Under the pieces are notes generated by a model. The model made no database searches and was not told the origin of the DNA. It was given only the letters and a program-made list of their open reading frames with translations. From contig NZ_KZ084340.1 in assembly GCF_002093975.1 (NCBI RefSeq), positions 3,744 to 38,734 of the forward strand: a DNA stretch of 34,991 bases, given 5' to 3'. A program made the position numbers and the translations under genes. This document shows, piece after piece, positions 16,561 to 23,786 of the stretch. Each line of letters starts with the position of its first letter. Position 1 is the first letter of the stretch. The stretch is from Thermoactinospora rubra (lineage in GTDB: Bacteria > Actinomycetota > Actinomycetes > Streptosporangiales > Streptosporangiaceae).

Positions 16561-16584
16561 ACCGCGAGTGTAGCCGCGCGGTAT
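16559..16584. promoter_or_regulatory. Inverted repeat at the toxin-antitoxin start
   Basis: Perfect 8-bp arms ATACCGCG (16559-16566) and CGCGGTAT (16577-16584) flank a 10-bp spacer. The repeat overlaps the antitoxin start codon, the usual place for an autoregulatory antitoxin operator. Confidence 0.6.
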
Positions 16585-16617
16585 TACTCATGGTAGGAAT
16601 TCGGCAGCATACAAATC

Positions 16618-16950
16618 AGCGGTCGCGACGGACAGGCTCGCCGGTGGCCCGGTCGAATGTGGCCAGGAACGGCAGTCCGTGACGGGGCGGGATGCGATGG
16701 TCGGTGGAGGGCGCGATCCCGGTTCGGGGGGCCAGCCTCGCTGGCCCGATGCGGTGCTCGCGCGGAGGCCGGTGCCTTGCGGGGTGAGTGGTGCGGGCTG
16801 GAGCGGTCGTGCACGACCTCGGCGCCCAACTGCCGGTAGCGGTTAGCTCAGCGTGCGGCGGTGGTGTGGCTGAACTGGAAACGTTCGGCGGCATGTCGTA
16901 GCGGCCAGCCATCCTCGACGACGCACCGGGCCAGGCGCAGCAGACCTAGC
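16618..16950 (-). pseudogene. IS481-family transposase 5' remnant
   Basis: The minus strand reads GLLRLARCVVEDGWPLRHAA, RFQFSHTTAAR, a stop codon where the family has Trp, then ANRYRQLGAEVVHDRSS and HHSPRKAP. Later pieces (APSTDHRIPPRHGLPFLATF, DRATGEPVRR) are in another frame. This is the helix-turn-helix N-terminal region of IS481 transposases; the DDE integrase core is absent. It lies between the toxin-antitoxin operon and the DinB gene. Confidence 0.75.
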
Positions 16951-17455
16951 CACGGCGTATGGTGCCACTGAGGACTTGCTCGCGGAGGATGTCCGCATGG
17001 CCGCAGTGCTGGGCCAGTTCACGCAGCATGTGCAGGTAGACCCAGCGCAGTGGCAGCGGGCCCCGGCGGTTGCCCCGAACGAGGTCATCTAGTGTCAGCT
17101 CCGCCGCGGCCTGACGGGAGGCCGCGCAGGCCTCCTGGTAGGCCCGCTGGACGGAGGCGATCGTGTCGCCGTCGTCGAGATCAAACGACTCATCGGGCGA
17201 GTCGGGAATGCCGATCTCGGTGCGGGATCGGCATGTGATCGCCTCGTCGAACCAGACCTTCTCGACGAACGTGGCGTGCTTGACCAGGCCCAGCAGCGTG
17301 GTCTTGGACGTGACCAGCGATCGGCGCGCCTGCTCCTCGGTCAGCCCGTTCAAGCTGTCGTTCAGCGCGGATCGATGCTCATCGAGGAACGCCTCGAACT
17401 GATCGCGGAGCGCTGCGTGGAAGACGGCGGGTTCCGACGACGACCGGATGACCAT
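16946..17455 (-). CDS. DinB-family protein (DUF664, mycothiol-transferase type)
   Basis: About 169 residues of a four-helix DinB fold protein. The metal-binding histidine pattern is visible: H in LGLVKHATFVEKVWF and two in LAQHCGHADILREQ near the C-terminus. LPLRWVYLHMLRELAQHCGH is typical of the DUF664 subgroup, whose members often act as mycothiol-dependent S-transferases in actinobacteria. A GTG at 17479 in the same frame is an alternative start. No partner gene adjoins it, so the substrate is unknown. Confidence 0.82.
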   Translation of the reverse strand: MVIRSSSEPAVFHAALRDQFEAFLDEHRSALNDSLNGLTEEQARRSLVTSKTTLLGLVKHATFVEKVWFDEAITCRSRTEIGIPDSPDESFDLDDGDTIASVQRAYQEACAASRQAAAELTLDDLVRGNRRGPLPLRWVYLHMLRELAQHCGHADILREQVLSGTIRRG

Positions 17456-17710
17456 GATCGCAAGGATAGCCCCCTCCACCCGACTCGCGCGTCGCAGGGG
17501 GACTCCGCCTCCGTAGCAGGGATGCCAGCTGCTATGTGGCTTGAGCAGGATTATGTGACCGTTGTTCGTAGTCGATCGGGCTCATCTGGCCCGAGGCCAA
17601 GTTCCTGCGGTGTGATATGGAGCGGCCCAATCGGAAAAGGGTGCGGCTCCTTTGGAGGGAGTGCAAATCTGCTGTAGTCCTGGGAGTTCGCTAATCAGCT
17701 CGGATAACCC

Positions 17711-18028
17711 TTTGCCGGCTTCCTGGGGCTGGCGTACGCGCCCGCCGCCGCCTGGCTCTGGATCGTCGCGCTCGGCGTCGGCCACGGCGGCCTGTTCACC
17801 CTCGTGCTGACCCTGCCCGTGGTGGCCAGCCGTGACCCAGGCGAGGCGGGCCGGATCAGCGCCATGGCCTTCTTCGTCGGCTACGCCTGCGCGGCACTGG
17901 CCCCGCTGCTGGTGGGCGCGCTGCGTGATGCCCATGGTGACTTCCGGCTCGCCTTCGGCCTGCTGGGCGCCCTCGGCCTGCTGATGCTCGCCCCCATCGC
18001 CCGCCTCAACACACCCGCCAAGCCCTGA
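17711..18028 (+). pseudogene. C-terminal fragment of an MFS transporter
   Basis: The frame opens at a junction near 17711 and reads FAGFLGLAYAPAAAWLWIV, GVGHGGLFTLVLTLP, SRDPGEAGRISAMAFFVGY and ends RLNTPAKP. Hydrophobic segments and the DPxEAGRISAM loop match the last four or so helices of CynX/NimT-like major facilitator permeases. No start codon with ribosome site exists and the N-terminal two thirds are missing. The 255 bp before it hold nothing recognisable. Confidence 0.75.
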
Positions 18029-18297
18029 CCACGCTCGCCAGAGCCAGCTGCACGCTCAAGACCTGAGCTCGGACCCCCGCATCCGGCAAGCAGGAATCGC
18101 GCCATGTGCCGACTTCCCCGTCCGGCCCTCAACGAGCTCAGGCGACCGCAGCACGCCATGCGACCAGATGCAGGAGCTGCGAGAACAGTGCAAACGCAGG
18201 CTCGTGGCTCTTCCACTCCGCGCGGCCGAGGTTCGTCGTGGCTCAAACTTCGCGGGTGACAGCTGTAAGGCGAAGTGTCGCCGGGGCTGGTTTCGTG

Positions 18298-18804
18298 TCA
18301 GGGGATCCGGGGTGGGCGCGGTGCCTGCTGCGTGTGGTGGTCCAGCAAGCGGGTGAGCAACTGCACGAACTGGTCCCGTTCGGCAGGGGCCAGCGGGGCG
18401 AGCAGCTGGTCGTGGAGGTCGTCCAAGACCTTGTCGAGGCGGCGCAGGTGCCGGCGACCTTGGGCGGTGATCGTGATGACGTTGCGGCGGCGGTCGTCGG
18501 GATCCGGTGCCCGCCCGACGAGGCCGCGCTCGGCCAGTTCGTTGAGGACGCCCACCATGTCGCTGCGGTAGATACCGGCGCGTCGGCTCAGCGTCGCCTG
18601 GCTGCCCGGGCCGTGCTCCTGCAACGAGGCCAGCACGGCGTAGTGCCACTTGTGGGCGTCGGCCTGGGCCAGCCCCTCGTTTATCAGCCGGTCCGACTGC
18701 GCGGACATCTGTGATAGCAGACGACTGGCCCGTCGGCGCAGCCTGTCCGGCGTCTTGATCTCGCCGTGGTGGGGCATGTCCGCGGCTTCGGCTCTCCTGG
18801 TCAT
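18298..18804 (-). CDS. MarR-family transcriptional regulator
   Basis: 168 residues. A winged helix-turn-helix is visible: HKWHYAVLASLQEHGPGSQA, TLSRRAGIYRSDMVGVLNEL, then the wing RAPDPDDRRRNVITITAQG. The helical dimerisation arms sit at both ends. The ATG at 18804 is chosen because the family similarity starts just after it and the divergent operator region lies directly upstream. It is divergent from a second winged-helix gene at 18914, with repeats of CGTTAGT between them, suggesting that it controls both. Confidence 0.9.
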   Translation of the reverse strand: MTRRAEAADMPHHGEIKTPDRLRRRASRLLSQMSAQSDRLINEGLAQADAHKWHYAVLASLQEHGPGSQATLSRRAGIYRSDMVGVLNELAERGLVGRAPDPDDRRRNVITITAQGRRHLRRLDKVLDDLHDQLLAPLAPAERDQFVQLLTRLLDHHTQQAPRPPRIP

Positions 18805-18825
18805 GAAGCCGATCCTACCGGGTTG

Positions 18826-18888
18826 CGTTAGTCGCACTAACGATGTACCTTCGTTCGTGACAGAAACGTTAGTGAAGCGAACGTTAGT
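18826..18888. promoter_or_regulatory. CGTTAGT operator repeats between divergent MarR genes
   Basis: An inverted repeat CGTTAGT-CGC-ACTAACG lies at 18826-18842. Two further direct copies of CGTTAGT start at 18867 and 18882, 15 bp apart. MarR proteins usually bind such short palindromes in divergent promoters, and ligand release turns on the target. The direct copies lie just upstream of the gene at 18914. Confidence 0.65.
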
Positions 18889-18913
18889 TAAGGAAACGGA
18901 TTGGAAGGTCATC

Positions 18914-19354
18914 ATGACAACCGAAGCCCAGACCTTCAGTACCGCGCTCATCGGCCAGACCGAGAAGGCGCTCAACGCGATCCTGGACCGGCAGCTCGCC
19001 GGGACCGGCATCACCGAGCCCCAGTGGGTGACCCTCACGCTGACCGTGCTCGGCGGCGGGACCATCGACCGGGCCGAACTCATCCACCGGGTCAGCGGCG
19101 CCACACACTTCAGCCAGGCGTCGGCGGCCGAACGCATCGCCGAACTGACCGCGGCAGGGTTCCTGCGCGACGGCGGGGATGGCCGCGTCCAGGTCACCGA
19201 CAAAGGGCACAGGCGCTGGACGCAGGTCCGCGCCGCGATCGGCCCGATCACCCAGGGACTGTGGGGCGACCTGCCGGCCGAGGACCTGGCCGCCGCAGGC
19301 CGCGTCCTGAGCACCGTCCTGGGCAGGGCCAACGCGGTGCTGGCCGCCCCCTGA
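18914..19354 (+). CDS. MarR-like winged-helix regulator
   Basis: 146 residues. TEPQWVTLTLTVLGGG, ELIHRVSGATHFSQASAAER, IAELTAAGFLRDGGDGRVQV and TDKGHRRW follow the MarR layout of helix-turn-helix and wing, although the wing lacks the DxRxxR signature. GGAAGG lies upstream of the ATG. It is the first gene of a likely two-gene unit with the NTF2-like protein (75 bp gap) and divergent from the other MarR gene. It is probably a ligand-responsive repressor. Confidence 0.8.
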   Translation: MTTEAQTFSTALIGQTEKALNAILDRQLAGTGITEPQWVTLTLTVLGGGTIDRAELIHRVSGATHFSQASAAERIAELTAAGFLRDGGDGRVQVTDKGHRRWTQVRAAIGPITQGLWGDLPAEDLAAAGRVLSTVLGRANAVLAAP

Positions 19355-19428
19355 ACCCTTTACTCCTCGAAACCCGCCCACCCGGCATGAAGACAACATC
19401 GCCGCCCTGCAGAACGAAAGAGGCAGTC

Positions 19429-19824
19429 ATGTCCACGGACACTTCGATCGCCGACCTGATCACCCGCTTCGCGCTCCTGCTCGACGAGAAGCGGTGGGAG
19501 GACGCGGGCACCGTCTTCGCCGACGATGTGGCCGTGCACTCGCCCCGCGGGGGCCAACTCCACGGGATCGACAAGGTCGTCGACTTCATGCGCCAGAGCG
19601 AGGTCGAAGGGCAGGACACCCAGCACACGACCACCGACCTCCTGGTGGACGTCGACGGCGACCAGGCGGCCGTCTCGGCGAACTCGACCGTGTACTACTA
19701 CCGCGATGGCCAGGCACCCCACTTCACCGGCGGCCTGCGACAGCACTTCACCGCAGCCCGGACGCCGGCAGGCTGGCGTCTGCGCGAGGTGCGGATCACG
19801 CCCGCCTGGACACGCGAGAACTGA
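19429..19824 (+). CDS. NTF2-like/SnoaL-like small protein
   Basis: 131 residues with a cone-shaped alpha+beta fold pattern: IADLITRFALLLDEKRWED, AGTVFADDVAVHSPRGGQL, GIDKVVDFMRQSE, then strands SANSTVYYYRDG and GWRLREVRITPAW. Such proteins are small isomerases, cyclases or hydrolases, or merely bind ligands. An AGAGG site precedes the ATG. It is the terminal gene before a strong hairpin terminator and is probably the MarR pair's target. Confidence 0.85.
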   Translation: MSTDTSIADLITRFALLLDEKRWEDAGTVFADDVAVHSPRGGQLHGIDKVVDFMRQSEVEGQDTQHTTTDLLVDVDGDQAAVSANSTVYYYRDGQAPHFTGGLRQHFTAARTPAGWRLREVRITPAWTREN

Positions 19825-19860
19825 TCTATGCCGCAAGCGATCCGGAACATTTGCCCGGAA

Positions 19861-19903
19861 AGTGAGAGGGGGCCGCATCGCAACGGTGCGGCCCCCTCTC
19901 ACT
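19861..19903. terminator. Strong bidirectional hairpin terminator
   Basis: A perfect inverted repeat of 17 bp arms (starting AGTGAGAGGGGGCCGC and ending GCGGCCCCCTCTCACT) encloses a 9-base loop. It lies 37 bp after the NTF2-like gene and directly abuts a small minus-strand frame at 19907, so it can serve convergent transcripts. No U-tract is present, as is common in actinomycetes. Confidence 0.88.
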
Positions 19904-19906
19904 GCG

Positions 19907-20014
19907 TCAGCAGTTCTTGTAGTCGTAGCGGCTGCTGTTGCACAAACACGAGTGGACGAGCCGGCCTCGGGCGTTGCGGAGGTAGCCGGTGTCCTTGCTC
20001 TGGTTCCAGAGCAT
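19907..20014 (-). CDS. Small cysteine-containing frame, possible 3' end of a secreted protein gene
   Basis: 35 codons from an ATG at 20014 read MLWNQSKDTGYLRNARGRLV, then HSCLCNSSRYDYKNC and a stop directly before the terminator. Three cysteines, asparagines and tyrosines look unlike a random high-GC frame and resemble the end of a small exported protein. The upstream part appears replaced by IS-derived sequence from about 20030. It could be a fragment rather than a gene. Confidence 0.35.
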   Translation of the reverse strand: MLWNQSKDTGYLRNARGRLVHSCLCNSSRYDYKNC

Positions 20015-20098
20015 TCATCAAAGAAATCTAGAAACCCAATCCGACTGGCGCATCAGACCCATATCCTGATCTTGAAACGACCCCTGTATCAAAGTCAG

Positions 20099-20510
20099 CT
20101 AGAGCCATTCGTTGATCGCAGCGATGAGGATTGTGGCTTCGTAACGTACGGCGAGCTTGTCGTATCTGGTGGCCGCAGCGCGATGGCGTTTGAGCCGGTT
20201 GATGCCGCACTCAACGGCGTGACGCTGCTTGTAGATCTCACGGTCGAATGCGGGTGGCCGGCCGCCTTTGGAGCCCTTGGCATGGCGGCTGGCGTCCTGG
20301 TCAGTCTTGCTGGGGATGGTGGCCTTGATGCCACGCCGCCGGAGATGCGCGCGGTTGCCCCGGGAGGTGTACGCCTTGTCGGCCAAGACCCGATCGGGCG
20401 GGTCCGGGGCCGTCCATCGCCCAGGCGGGGCACCCGGATCGCCCGCGCGGCGATCGGATGGGACGGAGCTCGGGTGCGGGCTGGCTGGTGGTCAAGGACC
20501 TTCTCCCTCT
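20099..20510 (-). pseudogene. IS5-family transposase C-terminal remnant
   Basis: The frame ending at 20099 reads ADKAYTSRGNRAHLRRRGIK, ATIPSKTDQDASRHAKGSKG, GRPPAFDREIYKQRHAVECG, INRLKRHRAAATRYDKLAVR. This is the last catalytic region of IS5-type DDE transposases (YKQRxxVE with the catalytic Glu). The upstream half is cut near 20510 where the tetR operator region begins. It is a different IS from the complete one at 13722-14626. Confidence 0.82.
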
Positions 20511-20511
20511 T

Positions 20512-20596
20512 GTGATGATTCGTCAGTTATGGACGACGGCCGTCACCTTTGCAATGACTCTCATGTCGCAGTGAGGAATTCGTCACTGCTGACGGA
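20512..20596. promoter_or_regulatory. Operator region of tetR copy 4
   Basis: TGAGGAATTCGTCA lies at 20572-20585, followed after CTGC by TGACGGA at 20590-20596. The same order of three half-sites occurs at 4667-4690 and, inverted, around 13504-13529. A partial site (TGATGATTCGTCA) occurs at 20512-20524 next to the IS remnant, where the divergent half of the original promoter seems cut off. Confidence 0.65.
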
Positions 20597-20642
20597 TCCC
20601 ACTACAGTGGAGGGCGCACCACAGCCCACGGGAGACAGACAG

Positions 20643-21293
20643 ATGGCCGACGCCGCACCGACCCGCCTGGACCGGCGCAAGGCTCGCACCCGCGCCGCGC
20701 TCATCCACGCCGCCCAGACCTTCATCGCCGACGGCAGGACCAGCGCGGCGATCCTGGACCTCACCCAGGCCGCCGACGTCGGCATGGGCTCCTTCTACAA
20801 TCACTTCTCCAGCAAGGACGAGCTCTTCCGGGCCGCCGTGGAAGACGCCCTTGATCGGCATGGCGCAGTCCTGGACGAACTGACCCGCGACATGACCGAC
20901 CCCGCCGAGGTCTTCGCCTGCAGTTTCCGGCTCACCGGACGCCTGCACCGCCGCCGCCCCCAGCTCAGCAAGGTCCTGCTTAACACCGGTCCGGCCATCG
21001 CCACCTCCGCACACGGCATCGCCCCGCGCGCCCGGCGCGACATCCACGCCGGCGTCCGGACCGGCCGCTTCACCGTCGCCGATCCCGAACTCGCCTTCGT
21101 GATCGCCGCGGGCGCCGCCCTGTGCCTCGGCCAGCTCCTGCACACCGAGCCCGACCGCGACGACGCCCAGGCCACCGACCAGATCACCGAAGACCTCCTG
21201 CGTACCTTCGGCGCCCCCGCCGATGAGGCGCACGAGATCTCGCGGCGTCCCCTGCCGGACCTCGACCGGCTTCTCCCTCACGCCGTCACATAG
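20643..21293 (+). CDS. TetR/AcrR-family transcriptional regulator (copy 4 of 5, intact)
   Basis: 216 residues, closely similar along its length to the copies at 5500 and 12799. The DNA-binding part has RLDRRKARTRAALIHAAQTF and LTQAADVGMGSFYNHFSSKD. The ligand half has FRLTGRLHRRRPQLSKVLL and CLGQLLHTEPDRDDAQATDQ. GGGAGAC lies upstream of the ATG. It is in line with the P450 system 2.3 kb downstream, although two broken genes intervene, so direct operon control is doubtful. The far side of its promoter is occupied by an IS remnant. Confidence 0.93.
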   Translation: MADAAPTRLDRRKARTRAALIHAAQTFIADGRTSAAILDLTQAADVGMGSFYNHFSSKDELFRAAVEDALDRHGAVLDELTRDMTDPAEVFACSFRLTGRLHRRRPQLSKVLLNTGPAIATSAHGIAPRARRDIHAGVRTGRFTVADPELAFVIAAGAALCLGQLLHTEPDRDDAQATDQITEDLLRTFGAPADEAHEISRRPLPDLDRLLPHAVT

Positions 21294-21570
21294 CGCAGCC
21301 CGTCAGCACTCACCCCTGGATGTGTACCGTCCCACAACCGGACCGCCGTATGGGACTGACCCACGCCTCTCCAAATCCCTCCAAAGTGTCCCTTTTGCAG
21401 GTCGGAGCGCGACATACGGTTGGAGAGTGCAGGGGCTACCCTTCCCGGCGGCCGCCTTCCGAGCGTCACGATGGTCACCATCGGTGGTCAACTCGGCATC
21501 TTCACCGCACCGTGGAGGTGGGTGCTCAGAGCGGCAAGCGACATGATGCAGCACAGTGGAGGAGGGAACC

Positions 21571-22001
21571 TTGCAACGACTCGAGAGCCTGCAACAGCGC
21601 CTCACGGTGGCAAGGTCGGCCGTGGAGGCCGCCGCCGGCGAGTCCCGTGAGCAGCTCGTCAAGCGCATCGACCAGGCGCAGACCGATCTGGCCCAAGCCG
21701 GCAAAGAGTCCCGGGAAAGGGCCGACCAGGCCGCCGCTGACGCCCGGAGCAAGCGGGCGCAGCTGAAGGCCGATCCGGCGCCAAGATGGACGACATCAAG
21801 GCCCGGATCGAGGAGCGCAACCGGCAGGTGGACGCCAAGCTCGCCGCTGGCAAGGCGGACTGGGCCGAGGCCGACGCGGCCGACGCGGTCGACGCGGTCG
21901 ACTTCGCCGAGTGGGCGATCGACAATGCGGAGCTGGCCATTCTGAACGCGATCGACGCCCGCGCCTACGCGGACCGGCTCGCCAGGGCGGCGGGCTCCTA
22001 G
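21571..22001 (+). pseudogene. Frameshifted coiled-coil protein gene
   Basis: GGAGGAGGG precedes a TTG start at 21571; a GTG at 21556 is an alternative. The first frame is an alanine/glutamine-rich helix (QRLESLQQRLTVARSAVEAA, AGKESRERADQAAADARSK). Near 21775 the frame changes, and the helical sequence continues as KMDDIKARIEERNRQVDAKL, then AEWAIDNAELAILNAIDARA, to a stop at 22001. The two halves read as one amphipathic coiled coil, so one indel broke it. I do not know the function. The 262 bp between tetR and this gene show nothing recognisable. Confidence 0.65.
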
Positions 22002-22106
22002 CCGGAGCTCGACGGACTGCGGCATCCTGCACCTGGTCGACAGGCGCCGCCCGGACGCCGCGCACGCACCGAGAAGGGCAGCGGTCGTGGCGGCAATCGC
22101 CTCCGG

Positions 22107-23377
22107 TTGCCGGCCGAGGTGCAGGCGCAGGTACGCGCGCTGGATCAGGCGGTGTTCGACGCCGTGGCCGAGACCCGGACGCCGAGTCTCGACCGGTTCT
22201 TCGTCGGCGTGTCCCGATCGGTCGACCACTCACGGTTGTGGCTGCTGATGGCCGCCGTGGTCGCCCTGGTCGCCCTGGTGGACGGCAGTCGCGGCCGGCG
22301 GGCGGCAGGTCTCGGTGTGCTGGCCATCGGCTCGGCCTCGGCGGTCACGAACGCGGCTCTCAAGCCGCTGGCCGGCAGACGGCGGCCCACCCCGTCGGGC
22401 CACCGCGCGGTGCTGGGGTCGCGCCGGGTCCGGCGGCCGGTGTCGGCGTCGTTCCCGTCGGGGCACACGGCGTCGGCGTTCGCGTTCGCGGCGGCGATGG
22501 GCGAGACGGAGCCGTGGACCTGGCTCCCGCTGCACGCCGCGGCGGGAGCGGTCGGCTATGCGCGGGTGCACACCGGGATGCACTATCCATCCGACGTCGC
22601 GGCCGGCGCCTTGATCGGCGCGCTGTGCGGCTGGACCGTGCGGCGGGTGGCCGCGCGTGTGCCGGCCGGTTCCTGCCCGAGGAGGCGGGCGCCGGCCTTC
22701 CCCTGGTGGTGATCCCCGCGGGCACGCGCAACCACTTCGCCCGCGATCTCGGCCTCGACCTCGGCGATCCCGCCCGGGCTCTGGAGGCCCTGCGCGACGG
22801 TGAACCGGTCCGGGTCGACCTGGGCGTGGTCGACTCACACGTCTTCGTCAACAACGTCTCGTTCGGCATCTACGCCGAGGCCCTGCTGGAGCCCGAGTAC
22901 CGGGAGGCGAAGGCACGCACCCTGGCCGCGATCGCCCCCCAATACCTCAAGGGTCAGCAGTGGGTCGAGGCGAGCGTGGAGGCTCCCGGAGAGAGGATCG
23001 AGCACCCGCAGGTGGTGCTGGTGTCGAACAACGCCTACCACCTCAGCACGCCGCGCCACCTCGGGCGCCGGTTCACGCTCGACTCGGGGCTGCTCGGCGC
23101 GATCGTGTTCAAACGCCTGGCCGGGCCGCCACCGCCGGACCTGTTCGTACGCCTGCGTCGCGACCTGCGCCGGCACGCCACCGCGCGCTCGACCGAGACC
23201 GGCATCGTCGCCTGGGCGGCTGCCCAGGTCCGCCTGGACGGGCCCGCGGGGCGCCTCCCGGCCGGGATCGACGGGGAAGCAGTGGAGCTCCGCCTGCCCG
23301 CGACGTGCGACATCCGGCCGGGCGCCCTGCGGCTCCTGCTGCCGCGCCGACGACCCGGAGTACCGCAGAGCCGTTGA
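22107..23377 (+). pseudogene. PAP2 phosphatase-diacylglycerol kinase-like fusion, frameshifted with internal deletion
   Basis: Frame one (from a TTG at 22107) holds a PAP2 phosphatase domain with KPLAGRRRP, SFPSGHTASAF and ARVHTGMHYPSD, carrying all three phosphatase motifs. At about 22660 the frame changes, and a diacylglycerol kinase-like domain starts mid-fold: GLPLVVIPAGTRNHFARDLG, then VFVNNVSFGIYAEAL and the C-terminal beta domain (GIDGEAVELRL) to 23377. The GGDGT nucleotide-binding start of that domain is missing. PAP2-DAGK fusions are common in actinobacteria, so this was probably one lipid-phosphate enzyme gene now broken. The PAP2 part alone could still be made as a 201-residue protein. 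Confidence 0.75.
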
Positions 23378-23567
23378 TCTCATAGTCCCCAGCATCTTTT
23401 CCCTGGCCGTGGTTGTAGGGATGAAAATCGGGGGCGGAAAATCGGCTTTGTGGCGGGTCGGCCCGGCGCACCTCGGTGCCGATGCCATCGAGTGCGGACC
23501 GGAGCCCCGCGACGTGGCCGGATGGCAACTTCGATGGCCGGACGAGCGAGGACGGAGGGGGCTGTCC

Positions 23568-23786
23568 ATGCGTATCGTCGTGGACCTGAACCGGTGCCAG
23601 GGATACGCGCAGTGCGTGTACCTGGCTCACGAGGTCTTCAGGCTGACCGGCACGGAGGCGCTCACCTACGACCCAAACCCCGACGACGCACGACGGCTGC
23701 AGGTGGAGCGGGCCGCCGCGGCCTGCCCGGTGCAGGCGATCATGATCGACCGCTTGGACGGCGCGGAGCGGGGTGCGCGGTCATGA
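23568..23786 (+). CDS. P450-associated [3Fe-4S] ferredoxin
   Basis: 72 residues. Cysteines C10, C16 and C53 (followed by Pro) form the C-x5-C...CP pattern of single-cluster ferredoxins that pass electrons to P450s. The position usually occupied by Cys or His in CxxHxxC is tyrosine here (CQGYAQC). GGAGGGGG lies upstream of the ATG. The stop overlaps the reductase start (ATGA), so both are made together, and the P450 follows: a class I three-component system. Confidence 0.92.
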   Translation: MRIVVDLNRCQGYAQCVYLAHEVFRLTGTEALTYDPNPDDARRLQVERAAAACPVQAIMIDRLDGAERGARS

